Source: Antribacter gilvus (GTDB taxonomy: Bacteria; Actinomycetota; Actinomycetes; Actinomycetales; Cellulomonadaceae). Taken from it: DNA of 64,000 bases. A program made the position numbers and the translations under genes. How positions within the stretch are numbered: the stretch's first letter is position 1; each line of letters opens with the position of its first letter. The notes below the pieces were generated by a model that saw nothing but the letters and a program-made list of their open reading frames with translations, had not been told where the DNA came from and did not search any database. The stretch spans positions 62,001 to 126,000 of the forward strand of contig NZ_QXTH01000001.1 of NCBI RefSeq assembly GCF_003946865.1. Reading direction: 5' to 3'. This document shows, piece after piece, positions 53,801-64,000 of this stretch.

Positions 53801-55320
53801 TCGCGCTGGCCTACGCCCGCCCGGCGGCCGGGCCTGACATCGCTGTCGCCGTGCTCCTCCTCCTCGCCGCGGGCGCCGGGGTCGTGTCACGCGAGCCGGA
53901 CCGCCGGCGCGCCACCTGGCTGTCGGCCCTCCTGGTGACGGCGGCCGTCTGGACGGCGCTGGCCGACGCCGGGGTGCGGCTCGTCGAGGCCTACACCCTG
54001 CCGCCTGCGCTCGGCGCGATCGTGGTCGGTGGTCTGCTGGCCCGCCGCGCGGCGAAGTCCTCGGCGGACGAGGCCGCCCGTCAGAGCCCGGGTGCGGTAG
54101 CCGGCACGTCGTGGCGCCTCGCCCGCGTGGGGCTGGCGCTCGCGCTCGTGCCCAGCCTCGTGGTCCACCTGGTGGATCCCGTCGCGGGCTCGGCGCGCCC
54201 CTTCATCCTGGTCGGAGCCGGGGTGGTTCTGCTGCTGGCGGTGGCCCTGCTCCGGTGGAGGCCGCTCGTCGACGCGGCCTGGACCCGCGCCGCGACGCTC
54301 AGCCTGCTTCCGGCCGTGGCCCTGACCGGCGTGGCGGGCACGATCGAGGCGCTGCACGTGGCCGACAGCCCCGTGCTCCTGCTCGGTACGGCCGTCCTGC
54401 TGCCGGGCGGCGCGTTCGCCGTCGGGCTCGCCTGGTCGGTCGCGGCGGCCGGGCTGGCTGCTGCTGCGGCCCGGCTGGCACGTCCGCTCGCCGGCAGCCG
54501 CTGGTCCGGAGTCCTCGCCCGGTGGGGTCTCGCCCCGGCGTTGCTCCTGGGTGTGGTGGGCGCTGTCGCGAACGTACGTGAGTCCTGGGGCGCGATCATC
54601 GTGCTCTGGGTCGTCGAGGTGGCGCTGCTCGTCCTGCTCGTCGCCGGTGTGCGCCGGCTCCTCGCGCACCGCGACGACCTGCGGGCGATGGGCGGGACCG
54701 GCGCCCCTCCTTGGTTCGTCTGGGCCTGTGCGCTCGCCGTGGCGATCGCCGCCTGGTCCCCGCGCGAGCTGCGCGTCGAGGTCTTCTCGGTCCCGCTGGG
54801 CGTGGGCCTGGCGCTCGCCGGCTACCTCGCGGCCCGGGCCACGGCGGCGGACCACGGCCTGGAGCAGGGCACCCACCAGGGCACCGACCAGGCGGTGGAC
54901 GGGAGCGGAGACCTCGCGGCCGCCGTCGGGCAGCGTGGGCTGTGGACGTGGCCCCTGGGCCGCACCGGATCCTGGGCCCTGCTGGCTCCGGGCCTGCTGG
55001 CTCTGCTCGGCCCGTCGGTGCTCGCCACCTACACCGACCCGCTCACGTGGCGTGCCGTGCTCGTGATCGGGGTGGCTCTGACCGCGGTGCTGGTGGGCAG
55101 CCGTGCCCGCCTCGCCGCGCCGTTCCTGGTGGGGGTGTGGCTGCTGCCGATCGAGATCCTGGTCGTCTTCCTCACCCAGCTCGGCACGCAGATCTCGGCA
55201 GTGCCGTGGATGCTGACGCTCGCCGCGGCCGGTGGGGTGCTCCTCATCATCGCGACGCTCGACGAGCGCCGGACCGCCGGCTACGGCGGCGCGGCCGCCT
55301 ACCTGCGGGACCTGCGGTAG
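50836..55320 (+). CDS. Very large polytopic membrane protein with N-terminal zinc ribbon (SCO7629-like)
   Basis: 1494 residues from ATG 50836; ATG 50827 and the open frame back to 50659 are alternatives. An N-terminal four-Cys zinc-ribbon-like segment (GCPACGAHLTSSTCGQCRLDL) and helical region are cytosolic. An Ala/Pro linker follows, then more than 30 hydrophobic segments from about residue 165 to the end. The long helix-after-helix pattern resembles the SCO7629-type integral membrane proteins of actinobacteria. No catalytic motif is evident. The weak upstream CAGGAT at 50823-50828 is 7 nt from 50836. It ends 10 bp before the convergent hydrolase. Function unknown. Confidence 0.78.
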   Translation: MREPWVDVALARLPDTAGCPACGAHLTSSTCGQCRLDLSGPVAHEIARTSREAAAALVKRQQVLEALRAQQPAAAGWARSGPGLAWSIKAQNVATRLRRAMDQMVGPAEAAGGPGAMRPAPMRPVQTRSGGAAPAATAARPAGGGAVTPGSGPAAPTRSAVGLQPILAGAGAGLLAVAAVVFVFFTLADQLALRAVVTTGVTVGAVAVAALMRRAGLRSSGEAVAALAVVLTWVDVELALQAGLMSALDPALTRGILLAVVVAALGLLGHRLRVRAWATAALLAAPLVPVLLAAGLSGVLLPLPTWTTAFVATALVAYGAGRAAVRVGARLGAPMRPESAVLRWVRAAGFPAALVVVASTPLQVEAVGVLTPLTASAIAWAAVGAAAAATGHVARVRSWVSAGVLALPLTPALVAGALAADLPFGWVMGSGLFLVSVATAAVRLLVRTSGARVQSDLAPERTLLALVRGLAFALALACGFVVGSVGSLPGMSGPAVFFGLSALVAGLLWRTTGERAWAFVGGAVAAVGGGLLGAVPEESTVGWFPLGAGAVWLLLAVVVVAVLRVRAPRARAAGDLLLGAWSVAAVAALPAVALHIVLGFEFLESVMGGMPGWTPHGGPLGGDGARISSAEVWAHLGHATLVVVALLAARLAVPGSLTSIARAVAPWATLTLVLALALDGHLLALTSVVLLALLTTLLLAATADPARSAPWLRGVVGLVQRGLRALAGATVLARRLGGHAMTAREARFWRVAAVALAFLALYLTMVSSWSWRVTGIVGGAVVAGLLLAARASVPRPAHPWLVGGAYAYALWVLMQWLGWLGLEGVAIACTVSAAASLGALVVTQWGRVERGEWLAVLGVTSVPFVIGVVTVASERTWWSAGAAAAMLALELVLMLTTRTGLVPAVRVWAAALVLPTASVVVVSAGAMLLETSGSPVVLPVIATLVAVTAGVAPRVAEHVAAKVPVTTTLAPRLRWVLEASAVVTGLITVALAYARPAAGPDIAVAVLLLLAAGAGVVSREPDRRRATWLSALLVTAAVWTALADAGVRLVEAYTLPPALGAIVVGGLLARRAAKSSADEAARQSPGAVAGTSWRLARVGLALALVPSLVVHLVDPVAGSARPFILVGAGVVLLLAVALLRWRPLVDAAWTRAATLSLLPAVALTGVAGTIEALHVADSPVLLLGTAVLLPGGAFAVGLAWSVAAAGLAAAAARLARPLAGSRWSGVLARWGLAPALLLGVVGAVANVRESWGAIIVLWVVEVALLVLLVAGVRRLLAHRDDLRAMGGTGAPPWFVWACALAVAIAAWSPRELRVEVFSVPLGVGLALAGYLAARATAADHGLEQGTHQGTDQAVDGSGDLAAAVGQRGLWTWPLGRTGSWALLAPGLLALLGPSVLATYTDPLTWRAVLVIGVALTAVLVGSRARLAAPFLVGVWLLPIEILVVFLTQLGTQISAVPWMLTLAAAGGVLLIIATLDERRTAGYGGAAAYLRDLR

Positions 55321-55330
55321 GAGCCGGGAG

Positions 55331-56287
55331 TCAGACGCGCGCGTCCAGCCAGTCCAGCGCGGTGGTGAGGAACTTCTGCCGGACGGGCTCCGCCGACAGG
55401 GCCAGGTCGTGCGCGCCGCCGGGGATCGTCACGACGTCCACCGACCGCCCGATCTTCGGGGCGAGCGCCAGGATGTGCCGCACGTCCAGGACGCTGTCGG
55501 TGGTGAGCAGCTCGTCGTGCCACCGCTTGCCCGTCGACGTCCGGTCCGAGGCGCAGACGAGAACCGGGCAGGTGACGTCGAGCCCGCGCGCCACCCGGGC
55601 GTGGGCCCGGCGGATCGAGTGGAGCCAGGCCGCGCGCACGGGGAACCCGGCATAGGGCTTCCACGCCAGGTCGTACCCCCACTCACCGTGGAGGGCCCGG
55701 CCGTAGCTCTCGCTCAGCCCGCCCAGCCGGAGCCGGGGCGCGACGGGCCCGAGGACGTGGAGCAGCCGGGTCGTCACGATCCGGTGGTGCCACCCCTCGT
55801 TGAGGTCGAGCCACGGCGAGTTGAGGACGAGCGCCTCCGCACGTCCGGGGCGCGAGTTCGCCCAGAGGGACGCGACGAGGCCGCCCATGGAGTGCGCCAG
55901 CACCACGATCCGCTCGTGCCCCTCGGCCCGGATCGCCTCCGTCGCGGCGTCCAGGTCGAGCGCGTGCACGGCGACGTCCCGGACGTAGTTGGGGTCGCCG
56001 CCCTCGCGGAGCGACCGGCCGTAGCCCCGGAGGTCGACGGCGTAGAACGGGTACCCGCGGGCCGCGAAGGTCTCGGCGACGTGCCGGTGGAAGAAGTAGT
56101 CCACGAACCCGTGCACGTACAGCACCGCGGGACGGCCGGAGCCGGCCACGTCGTCGGACGTCGCCCCCGACGTCGAGGCGACATGCCGGACCAGGGTGGC
56201 CGTGACGCCGTCGGCCCCCTCGTCCGGGAGCGGGAGGCTGCGTGCCTGGAAGTCAGGGCCGAGCACGTCGTCGTGCCATGCGGTCAT
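55331..56287 (-). CDS. Alpha/beta hydrolase (serine aminopeptidase S33 / monoacylglycerol-lipase-like)
   Basis: 318 residues, no signal peptide. The oxyanion segment is VLYVHGFVDYFFHRHVAETFAARGYPFYAVDLRGYGRS, the nucleophile elbow is LAHSMGGL, and the C-terminal catalytic His lies in IPGGAHDLALS. The HGFVDYFF segment is typical of the S33 lipase-like group in actinobacteria. Likely cleaves an ester or amide in a lipid, in the cytosol. ATG 56287 has GAGAGG upstream. It follows the LppM-like gene by 16 bp, so the three minus-strand genes 57943 to 55331 form an operon. Confidence 0.88.
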   Translation of the reverse strand: MTAWHDDVLGPDFQARSLPLPDEGADGVTATLVRHVASTSGATSDDVAGSGRPAVLYVHGFVDYFFHRHVAETFAARGYPFYAVDLRGYGRSLREGGDPNYVRDVAVHALDLDAATEAIRAEGHERIVVLAHSMGGLVASLWANSRPGRAEALVLNSPWLDLNEGWHHRIVTTRLLHVLGPVAPRLRLGGLSESYGRALHGEWGYDLAWKPYAGFPVRAAWLHSIRRAHARVARGLDVTCPVLVCASDRTSTGKRWHDELLTTDSVLDVRHILALAPKIGRSVDVVTIPGGAHDLALSAEPVRQKFLTTALDWLDARV

Positions 56288-56303
56288 GCGGGTCCTCTCG
56301 GGA

Positions 56304-57185
56304 TCACACGCCGGGCGGGAAGCTCGGCGGGCGGTGGGGGTCCTGCGGGTACTGCGGGTACTGCTGCAGCGTCGGGTGCTCCTGGCCGTGCGCGCCAGGG
56401 TACTGGGCGGGGTACGCCACGCCCGCGCCCGGGCCCGGGGCCGCGGGCGGGCGCACGCGCAGCGCCTGCCACACGACCACGCCGAGGAGCAGCAGGATCG
56501 CGAGGCCGCCGACGGCGATCAGCGGCGCCAGCCAGCCGGGCACGCCCGACGACGTCCCGCCCGCCACGGGCGCCCCGCCCGCCTCCGCCGCGGGCGGGGG
56601 CGGGGACGGCACCACCGACGCAGGGTCCACCGCGGACCCGCGCGCGTGGATCGTCGAGACCTCGCCGACAGGCGGCGTCCAGGTGACGGTGGTGCCGGCC
56701 ACCGTGCCGTCCGCCTCGGCGACCGGTCCGGGGAAGGTCACCCGGAGCGTCACCGTCAGCACGTCCTCGGCGCGGACGCCCCGGATGTTCAGGGCGTCCT
56801 CGGTGAGGTCGACGGTCGCGTCGACGACGTAGTCGTCGCCGTCCCGGACGACGGTCACGGGCAGTCCTGCCGTCTCCGGCAGGCTCGCCAGAGGCCCCAC
56901 CGGGTATACGTACCGGGTGCCCGTGTACCCGCCCTCGACGTACTCCTCCGTGCGCTCGGCGCCCCGCTCCGGGTCGCCCTTGCCGCGGAGGGCGTCCTTG
57001 AGCACGTCCTTGGCCTCGCGCCCGGTGCTGTCCGCGAACTCGTCCTCGACGGCGATGACGAGCGTCGAGCCGGCGGTGTCGTCGGGGTTGAGCACGACGT
57101 CGACGTCGGCCCGGATGCAGCCCGACAGCAGCAGGGTGAGCGCGGCGAGCACCCAGGCTGCGGCGCTGCGGCGGGTACGGGTCAC
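56304..57185 (-). CDS. LppM-family lipoprotein
   Basis: 293 residues. Signal peptide with lipobox LLLSGC (Cys23), then a beta-rich LppM domain (ADVDVVLNPDDTAGSTLVIAVEDEFADSTG, and DALNIRGVRAEDVLTVTLRVTFPGPV), a Pro/Ala/Gly linker, one membrane helix (about 212-237) and a Pro/Tyr/Gln-rich cytosolic tail. The mycobacterial relative LppM influences host interaction, but here a general envelope role is more likely. GTG 57185 overlaps the phosphoesterase stop (GTGA). Confidence 0.82.
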   Translation of the reverse strand: MTRTRRSAAAWVLAALTLLLSGCIRADVDVVLNPDDTAGSTLVIAVEDEFADSTGREAKDVLKDALRGKGDPERGAERTEEYVEGGYTGTRYVYPVGPLASLPETAGLPVTVVRDGDDYVVDATVDLTEDALNIRGVRAEDVLTVTLRVTFPGPVAEADGTVAGTTVTWTPPVGEVSTIHARGSAVDPASVVPSPPPPAAEAGGAPVAGGTSSGVPGWLAPLIAVGGLAILLLLGVVVWQALRVRPPAAPGPGAGVAYPAQYPGAHGQEHPTLQQYPQYPQDPHRPPSFPPGV

Positions 57186-57943
57186 GTGGCTAGCATGCCG
57201 GGCTTCTGGCGCCCGCGGTAGACGGCGGTGCGGAGCTCGACCTCCCAGACGTCGGCCTGCGGCATCCGGAGCCGGTGCGCCACCGCCACCTCGGCGTCCA
57301 CGTCGTAGGGGACGCGGACCACCTGGAGGCCGAACGGCCCGGGGTCCGGTGCGTCGGGGACACCCTCGAGGATCACGTAGGAGGGGACCGGCTCGTCGAG
57401 CGGGTTGCCCACGCTGCCCACGTTGAAGAGGGTGCGGCCGCCGTACACCTCGACATAGACGTCGTGGATGTCGCCGTAGCCCACTATCGTGGGCTCCGGG
57501 CCCGGCCCGGTGAGGTCGGTGGCGGCGAACATGCCGGCGAACTCTTCCGGCGTGTGGTGGAAGTGCACGCGGGTGTGGACGCTCGCCGCGGAGGCGTGGA
57601 ACAGGCGGATCCGGCGCCCGCTCATCAGCAGGTCGTGGCTGAGCGGGAGCATCCGCAGCCACTCGTGCTGGTCGGGCCGCAGCTCGTCGCGCCACCAGAC
57701 CATCTCTGGCGCCGCGTCGTCCGGGATCCCGGGGAGGAAGTCGTCCCAGTTGCCCCGGATGTTCACCTCGCACACCTCGCGGCAGCGGTCGGTGACCTCG
57801 CTGCCCCGCGGGCCCTTCCCGACGTAGTCGCCGAGGTTGAGGATCCGGTCGATCCCGCGGGCGGCGATGTCGGCGAGGACGGCCTCCAGCGCGGTGAGGT
57901 TGCCGTGGACGTCGGAGATCAGGGCGATCCGTTCGATGGGCAC
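57182..57943 (-). CDS. Metallophosphoesterase (YfcE/DR1281-like)
   Basis: 253 residues. The family motifs are DVHGN (residues 11-15), LGDYVGKGP and GNWD. The usual GHTH block reads [16 protein letters not shown], so one metal-ligand His is altered or shifted, which may change the metal site. It acts on phosphodiesters or phosphomonoesters in the cytosol. GTG 57943 has AGGA upstream. First gene of the operon with the LppM-like gene and hydrolase; divergent from clpB. Confidence 0.85.
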   Translation of the reverse strand: MPIERIALISDVHGNLTALEAVLADIAARGIDRILNLGDYVGKGPRGSEVTDRCREVCEVNIRGNWDDFLPGIPDDAAPEMVWWRDELRPDQHEWLRMLPLSHDLLMSGRRIRLFHASAASVHTRVHFHHTPEEFAGMFAATDLTGPGPEPTIVGYGDIHDVYVEVYGGRTLFNVGSVGNPLDEPVPSYVILEGVPDAPDPGPFGLQVVRVPYDVDAEVAVAHRLRMPQADVWEVELRTAVYRGRQKPGMLAT

Positions 57944-57997
57944 GCGGGGATCCTTCCACAGCGGCGCAGCGAGCGACCGTCCGAGGTCGCGCGCGTG

Positions 57998-58022
57998 AAG
58001 TTGAGTGGAATAGACTCAACTT
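57998..58022. promoter_or_regulatory. HAIR element (HspR operator) upstream of clpB
   Basis: TTGAGT (58001-58006), a 7-bp spacer and ACTCAA (58014-58019) match the HAIR consensus CTTGAGT-N7-ACTCAAG except at the outermost base. The repeat extends to 9-bp arms (57998-58006, 58014-58022). TAGACT at 58011-58016 is a likely -10 inside it. HspR would repress clpB until heat shock. Confidence 0.93.
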
Positions 58023-58069
58023 TGACGAGGTTGCCCCAGCAGAACCATTCAGCAGCATCCGGAGGTGCC

Positions 58070-60685
<2,616 letters not shown>

Positions 60686-60691
60686 CCCCAC

Positions 60692-60731
60692 CCCCCACCG
60701 CTGTGGGTACGTGTACCCACAGCGGTGGGGG
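60692..60731. terminator. Bidirectional hairpin terminator (18-bp stem, 4-nt loop)
   Basis: Perfect arms 60692-60709 and 60714-60731 lie between convergent clpB and the GH43 gene. The stem has a short loop, so it should fold well in both transcripts. Confidence 0.9.
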
Positions 60732-60741
60732 CGGCTCAGGG

Positions 60742-62190
60742 TCAGCCGCGGCGCCAGTGCTGGGCCTGGGACCCGTTGCACGTGTACTGCGACAGGCGGG
60801 CGCCGTTCGCGGTGTTCCACTCGTAGTTGTCGAGGCACAGGCCGCTGGCACGGTTACGCAGGGAGAACCAGCCGCTGCCCTGGTCGACGATCGCCCAGTC
60901 CTGCGTGGTCCCGCCGTTGCAGGACCACAGACCGATGTCGGAGTTCAGCGCCGTCGACCCGTCGAGCGCGTCCAGGCACTTGCTCGCATAGGCGTTCTTG
61001 ATGCGGTAGTAGCCGCCCACGTAGGTGAGCTCCCACTTCTGCACGGACCCTGTGGTGCAGGTGTAGAGGCGGACGAGCGCGCCGTCGGCCGTGTTGTGGT
61101 CGTAGTCGTCGACGCACTTGTTGCTGTGCCGGCCCCGGATCCCGGGCTGGCCGGACCCGGTCTCCTGCGGCTGGCCGAAGAACGGGAATCCGTTGGCGTC
61201 CCAGTAGAGCTGCTGGGCCCTCGTGTGGCGGTTGGGGTCCGTCAGGGCGTCGGGGTTCGGGGTGGCGTAGTCCCGGGCATGGAAGATCAGCATGTCCGTC
61301 GCCCCGTCCTCGGCGACGGTGAAGCTGCCGTGCCCGGGCCCGTAGACCCCGTTCGCCGTCTGGAACACGGGCGTCGACTTCTTGGTCCACGACGACGCCG
61401 AGAGCAGGTTCGCCGAGGCCGACGCGTAGATGTAGCCCAGCTTGTACCGGGAGTCCGTGGCGGAGGCCGAGTACGCGATGATGACGCGCCCGTTCTTGAC
61501 GATGGGCGAAGGACCCTCGACCACTCCGGCGACGCCCTCCATCTCCCAGGAGTGCGTGGGCCGGGCGATCTCGATGGCTGTGGCGGTGTCGATCGTCGTC
61601 GGCGACGTCATCCGCGCCAGGTACATGTGGCTGTTGTAGCTCGTGCTCGGGCTGTCCTGCGCCCAGGAGAAGTAGCGGACGCCGTTGTGCGTGAACGAGG
61701 CCGGGTCGAGCTGGAACGACTCCCAGCCGGTGGTCATGCGCTGCGGTGCGCTCCAGCTGCCCGTCATGGGGTTGGCCGACGTGTTCCGGATCCAGTAGAG
61801 GCGCTGGTCGAAGCGCGCTGAGCTGGGCGACGCCGAGAAGTACATGTACCAGGCGCCGTCGTAGAACTTGATGTCGGGAGCCCAGATCCAGCCGCCGAGG
61901 GCACCGCTCGAGGGGGCGGTGAAGGCCGTGCTCGTGGCCGCGGACCCCAGGCCCGCGAGGGTCTGCGAGCGGCGCAGCTCGACGCGCTTGTAGTCGGGTA
62001 CCGAGGCGGTCATGTAGTAGTAGCCGTCGGTGTGCTTGTAGATCGACGTGTCCGCCCGCTGCTGCACGATCGGGTTCGGCACGTCGATGAGCTGGGCGCC
62101 GGCAGGCGCCGCGGGGATGAGGGCGAGCGTCGCGAGCGCGGCGACGCCGCCGGCGACGAGACGCCGCCACCTTCGGGCGAGCAGGTTCAT
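60742..62190 (-). CDS. Secreted GH43 glycoside hydrolase with C-terminal ricin-type lectin domain
   Basis: 482 residues. Signal peptide (1-32), then a five-bladed propeller GH43 domain with the catalytic base Asp in RADTSIYKHTDGYYYMTAS, a second Asp in QLDPASF and the acid Glu in VVEGPSPIV. The last 130 residues form a ricin B-lectin (CBM13-like) domain with three repeats ending SQ/QDWAIVD, QKWEL and QHWRRG. GH43 enzymes release arabinose or xylose, and the VPDYKRVELRRSQTLAGL block is seen in alpha-L-arabinofuranosidases. ATG 62190 has GAAGGAG upstream. Controlled by a LacI-type operator. Confidence 0.92.
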   Translation of the reverse strand: MNLLARRWRRLVAGGVAALATLALIPAAPAGAQLIDVPNPIVQQRADTSIYKHTDGYYYMTASVPDYKRVELRRSQTLAGLGSAATSTAFTAPSSGALGGWIWAPDIKFYDGAWYMYFSASPSSARFDQRLYWIRNTSANPMTGSWSAPQRMTTGWESFQLDPASFTHNGVRYFSWAQDSPSTSYNSHMYLARMTSPTTIDTATAIEIARPTHSWEMEGVAGVVEGPSPIVKNGRVIIAYSASATDSRYKLGYIYASASANLLSASSWTKKSTPVFQTANGVYGPGHGSFTVAEDGATDMLIFHARDYATPNPDALTDPNRHTRAQQLYWDANGFPFFGQPQETGSGQPGIRGRHSNKCVDDYDHNTADGALVRLYTCTTGSVQKWELTYVGGYYRIKNAYASKCLDALDGSTALNSDIGLWSCNGGTTQDWAIVDQGSGWFSLRNRASGLCLDNYEWNTANGARLSQYTCNGSQAQHWRRG

Positions 62191-62253
62191 GCATGACTCC
62201 TTCGTCAGGTGCAGCGCCCGGCACGTCGCCCGGCGGTCCACGGTGACCTCGGG

Positions 62254-62269
62254 ATGTGAGCGCTAACAT
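62254..62269. promoter_or_regulatory. LacI-family operator upstream of the GH43 gene
   Basis: ATGTGAGCGCTAACAT is a 16-bp imperfect palindrome centred on the CG step typical of LacI-family operators (TGTnAGCGCTnACA), 64 bp upstream of the start codon. Sugar-dependent derepression is expected. The cognate LacI gene is not in the window. Confidence 0.88.
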
Positions 62270-62348
62270 TCTGATTGTCCCGGCAGGCGATCGTGTCGTC
62301 AAGACCGGTCCAGAAGGGGCAAAAAGGCTGATCGGGCGTGGCCCGGCG

Positions 62349-63860
62349 TCACTCCAGCAGCGAGCCGGTGGACGGGGACGCGCTCGACGCCAGGCACAGG
62401 CCCACGCGGTCGCCGTCGGCCCACGACTGCTCGCTGGGCGTCCACACCACGTAGGTGAGGGACGCCGACGACTCGGCCGCGCGGGCGGCCTCGCCGAGCT
62501 GGTCGGGCCCGCAGACCTGTGAGACCCGCTGGCGCGCGGCGTCCTCGCCCGGCCAGATCGCCTCGGGCGCGAAGTCCGTCCGGCCCACCACCTGCGCCGA
62601 GTGCTCCTCCGCACAGGGCACCACGGTCACCCCGGTGACAGCACCGTCCGGCGGGAGCTGCTCCACGCACGTGCCGAGCACCAGCTGCACGGCGTCGGCC
62701 TCCTGCGCCGACGCGACGTCGCCCTCGAGGTACGACCAGTCGCCCGGGTCCACGGCGTTCACCACAGCGATCGTCCCCAGGGTCAGCAGCACCGCCGCCC
62801 CGGCGACGCTCCCCGAGAGGGCGAGCCTCCGGCGCCGGGCGGCGGGGTCCACGGGCGTGGCCGGCTCCCACCCCGCGTAGGCGGCCTCGGGCGCGTAGTC
62901 GTGCGCCTGCTGCCCGACGCCGCCCCGCGCGCCTCCGCGCACCGGCACCGGGCCGAGCGGGATCGCCGACGAAGGGCGGCGACGGGGGGCCGGGGCCGGG
63001 TGCCGCGGCGCCTGGCCGGTCTGCCGCTGGGCCGGGCCCAGGCCCGGGAACGGGAAGGGCGGGAGCACCTCCGTCGCGTCGGCGGGCGAGCCCGGCTGCC
63101 GGACCGCGGGCAGCACCTCGGTGACGTCCGCGACCGGGGGCAGCGCCTTGGTCGGCTCGGCGGGGGGCGGCGGGACGGCCGCGTGCTGCGTCGGCGGGGC
63201 GAAGAGGGCGGGCTCGTCCTCGGCCTCGACGGCCTCGGCCGCCGACGACGACGCCGGCGTGCCGGAGCTGTCCAGCTTCGCGGCGATCCGGTCGTCGACC
63301 GGTGGAGCGTCGTCGTCGACCGGCTCGGGCTCCTCCGGGGTCACCGTGACGGGACCCTGGGGAGCCGCCTGGTGCGCGATGGTCAGGGCGAAGAGCGCCA
63401 GGTCTCGGACGTCGTCGTCCGGCGACGCCGCGTCGTCCGTGTCGACCGCGTCCGTGTCGACCGCGTCCGAGGTCCCCGGCTCGTTCGTCTCCGGCTCCTC
63501 GGTGTCCGGGCCGGCCGGGACCGGGTCCGCGTCGGCGTCGGCCTGCGGGCCCGCGTCGGCCTCCGGCGCGACGACCGCAGCCTCCGCGGTCTCACCCGCC
63601 GCCGCCTCGTCGGTCTCGGCCTGTCCGACGTCGCCGTCCGCCGAGTCCTCGGCCGCGCCCGCGCCCGCGCTCTCGGCCACCGGGCTCTCGGCGGCCACAC
63701 CCTCCGCCGCCTCACCGGACGCCGTGTCGGCGTCCGGCCCACCACTCTCCGGTGCGTCCGCCGCCGGTTCCTCGGACACCTCGCCGGCCGGCTCCTGGGC
63801 GGGAGCCACCCCCGAGTCCTCGGGCTCGGCGGCGTGGGGCGTGTCCGGCGTCGTCGTCAT
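62349..63860 (-). CDS. Membrane protein with extracellular septum-formation domain and long acidic tail
   Basis: 503 residues. The first 330 are a low-complexity, strongly acidic cytosolic tail rich in Ala, Asp, Glu and Pro, with a Pro/Arg-rich end. One membrane helix (about 340-362) leads to a 140-residue extracellular domain with four Cys (GTCVEQL, VPCAEEHSAQVVG, SQVCGPDQL, GLCLAS), matching the septum-formation (PF13845-type) fold, probably two disulphides. ATG 63860 is probably leaderless (TAGGTT, 7 nt upstream); the ATG 3 codons earlier is less likely. Partners unknown. Confidence 0.78.
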   Translation of the reverse strand: MTTTPDTPHAAEPEDSGVAPAQEPAGEVSEEPAADAPESGGPDADTASGEAAEGVAAESPVAESAGAGAAEDSADGDVGQAETDEAAAGETAEAAVVAPEADAGPQADADADPVPAGPDTEEPETNEPGTSDAVDTDAVDTDDAASPDDDVRDLALFALTIAHQAAPQGPVTVTPEEPEPVDDDAPPVDDRIAAKLDSSGTPASSSAAEAVEAEDEPALFAPPTQHAAVPPPPAEPTKALPPVADVTEVLPAVRQPGSPADATEVLPPFPFPGLGPAQRQTGQAPRHPAPAPRRRPSSAIPLGPVPVRGGARGGVGQQAHDYAPEAAYAGWEPATPVDPAARRRRLALSGSVAGAAVLLTLGTIAVVNAVDPGDWSYLEGDVASAQEADAVQLVLGTCVEQLPPDGAVTGVTVVPCAEEHSAQVVGRTDFAPEAIWPGEDAARQRVSQVCGPDQLGEAARAAESSASLTYVVWTPSEQSWADGDRVGLCLASSASPSTGSLLE

Positions 63861-63963
63861 GGGGGCCAACCTACCGATTCTTCAGCCGCCCGACGTCAAC
63901 CGGCGAGGCGTGCGCGGCGGCCCGCTCTTCCCTCGGCGGGAGGGCGCTGCCAGAGTGGTCCGC

Positions 63964-64000
63964 ATGAGCAGCGGACCCCTGGACCTCGACGGTGTTCGAC
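63964..64000 (+). CDS. Start of an unidentified gene (cut by window edge)
   Basis: ATG 63964 opens a frame coding MSSGPLDLDGV up to the right edge. CAGAGT lies 7 nt upstream, consistent with a weak leaderless -10. Too little sequence to name. Confidence 0.4.
   Translation, partial: MSSGPLDLDGVR

Overview
The window is 64 kb of very GC-rich chromosomal DNA from an actinomycete. Very high third-position GC, frequent GTG starts, GTGA stop/start overlaps, leaderless promoters, a HAIR/HspR heat-shock site, a CsoR copper regulator, an actinobacterial haem gene cluster and a GH43-ricin arabinan-type enzyme all point to the order Micrococcales. Promicromonosporaceae or Cellulomonadaceae are my best guess, from gene style only. 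I see no rRNA, tRNA, CRISPR array, prophage or insertion sequence; this is core chromosome with some accessory genes.

Layout. 1-2.3 kb: end of a DGPF/YCII protein, its ECF42-type sigma factor and an unknown gene. 2.4-6.2 kb: a tiny ORF, a MalY/PatB-type C-S lyase and a class B penicillin-binding protein. 6.3-11.3 kb, minus strand: a lipoprotein, a SHOCT protein, a two-component pair, a SRPBCC protein and an amidohydrolase. 11.4-14.7 kb, plus strand: NAD synthetase, a CopC-domain protein and the nucleoid protein HU. 14.9-18.3 kb, minus strand: a large flippase-like/kinase fusion and a CPBP protease. 18.4-21.1 kb: a self-regulated ABC-2 exporter operon behind a clear palindromic operator. 21.2-24.4 kb, minus strand: copA-copZ-csoR with a textbook CsoR operator. 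24.5-31.6 kb, minus strand: the haem operon hemE-hemY-hemC-hemD-hemB-hemL, with hemA divergent at 31.7 kb. 33.3-44.7 kb: a probable sortase substrate, a DUF5926-like protein, a GT2 glycosyltransferase, a 1556-residue membrane protein made of two homologous halves, a lipid kinase, serS, a HAD phosphatase and map. 44.9-48.4 kb: an alpha-glucoside-type sugar ABC importer lacking its ATPase. 48.5-50.6 kb: an alkylation-repair pair (ogt and an Ada-AlkA fusion). 50.8-55.3 kb: a 1.5 kaa membrane protein with an N-terminal zinc-ribbon-like segment. 55.3-60.7 kb: a hydrolase, an LppM-like lipoprotein, a phosphoesterase and ClpB. 60.7-64 kb: a secreted GH43 enzyme under a LacI-type operator, a septum-formation-domain protein and the start of one more gene.

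Functional links. The six-gene haem operon is translationally coupled (five junctions, four of them GTGA). With hemA it makes uroporphyrinogen III and then coproporphyrin; the final ferrochelatase and HemQ are not here. The copper operon pairs a CsoR sensor, a CopZ-like chaperone and a CopA exporter. Its operator lies between the -35 and -10 boxes.

Most unusual features. (1) Long palindromes act as terminators between convergent genes, and similar palindromes lie inside coding sequence, in interdomain linkers or surface segments of copA, hemY and the ada-alkA fusion. One 17-bp arm pair is identical in copA and in an intergenic terminator 25 kb away. Another palindrome core is shared between hemY and an intergenic site at 6.9 kb. 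This looks like a mobile or gene-converting palindromic mini-element that can be read in frame. (2) About fourteen genes have a TAnnnT box 6-7 nt before the start codon, the signature of leaderless mRNAs. (3) The 1556-residue duplicated membrane protein next to a GT2 enzyme has no function I can assign.
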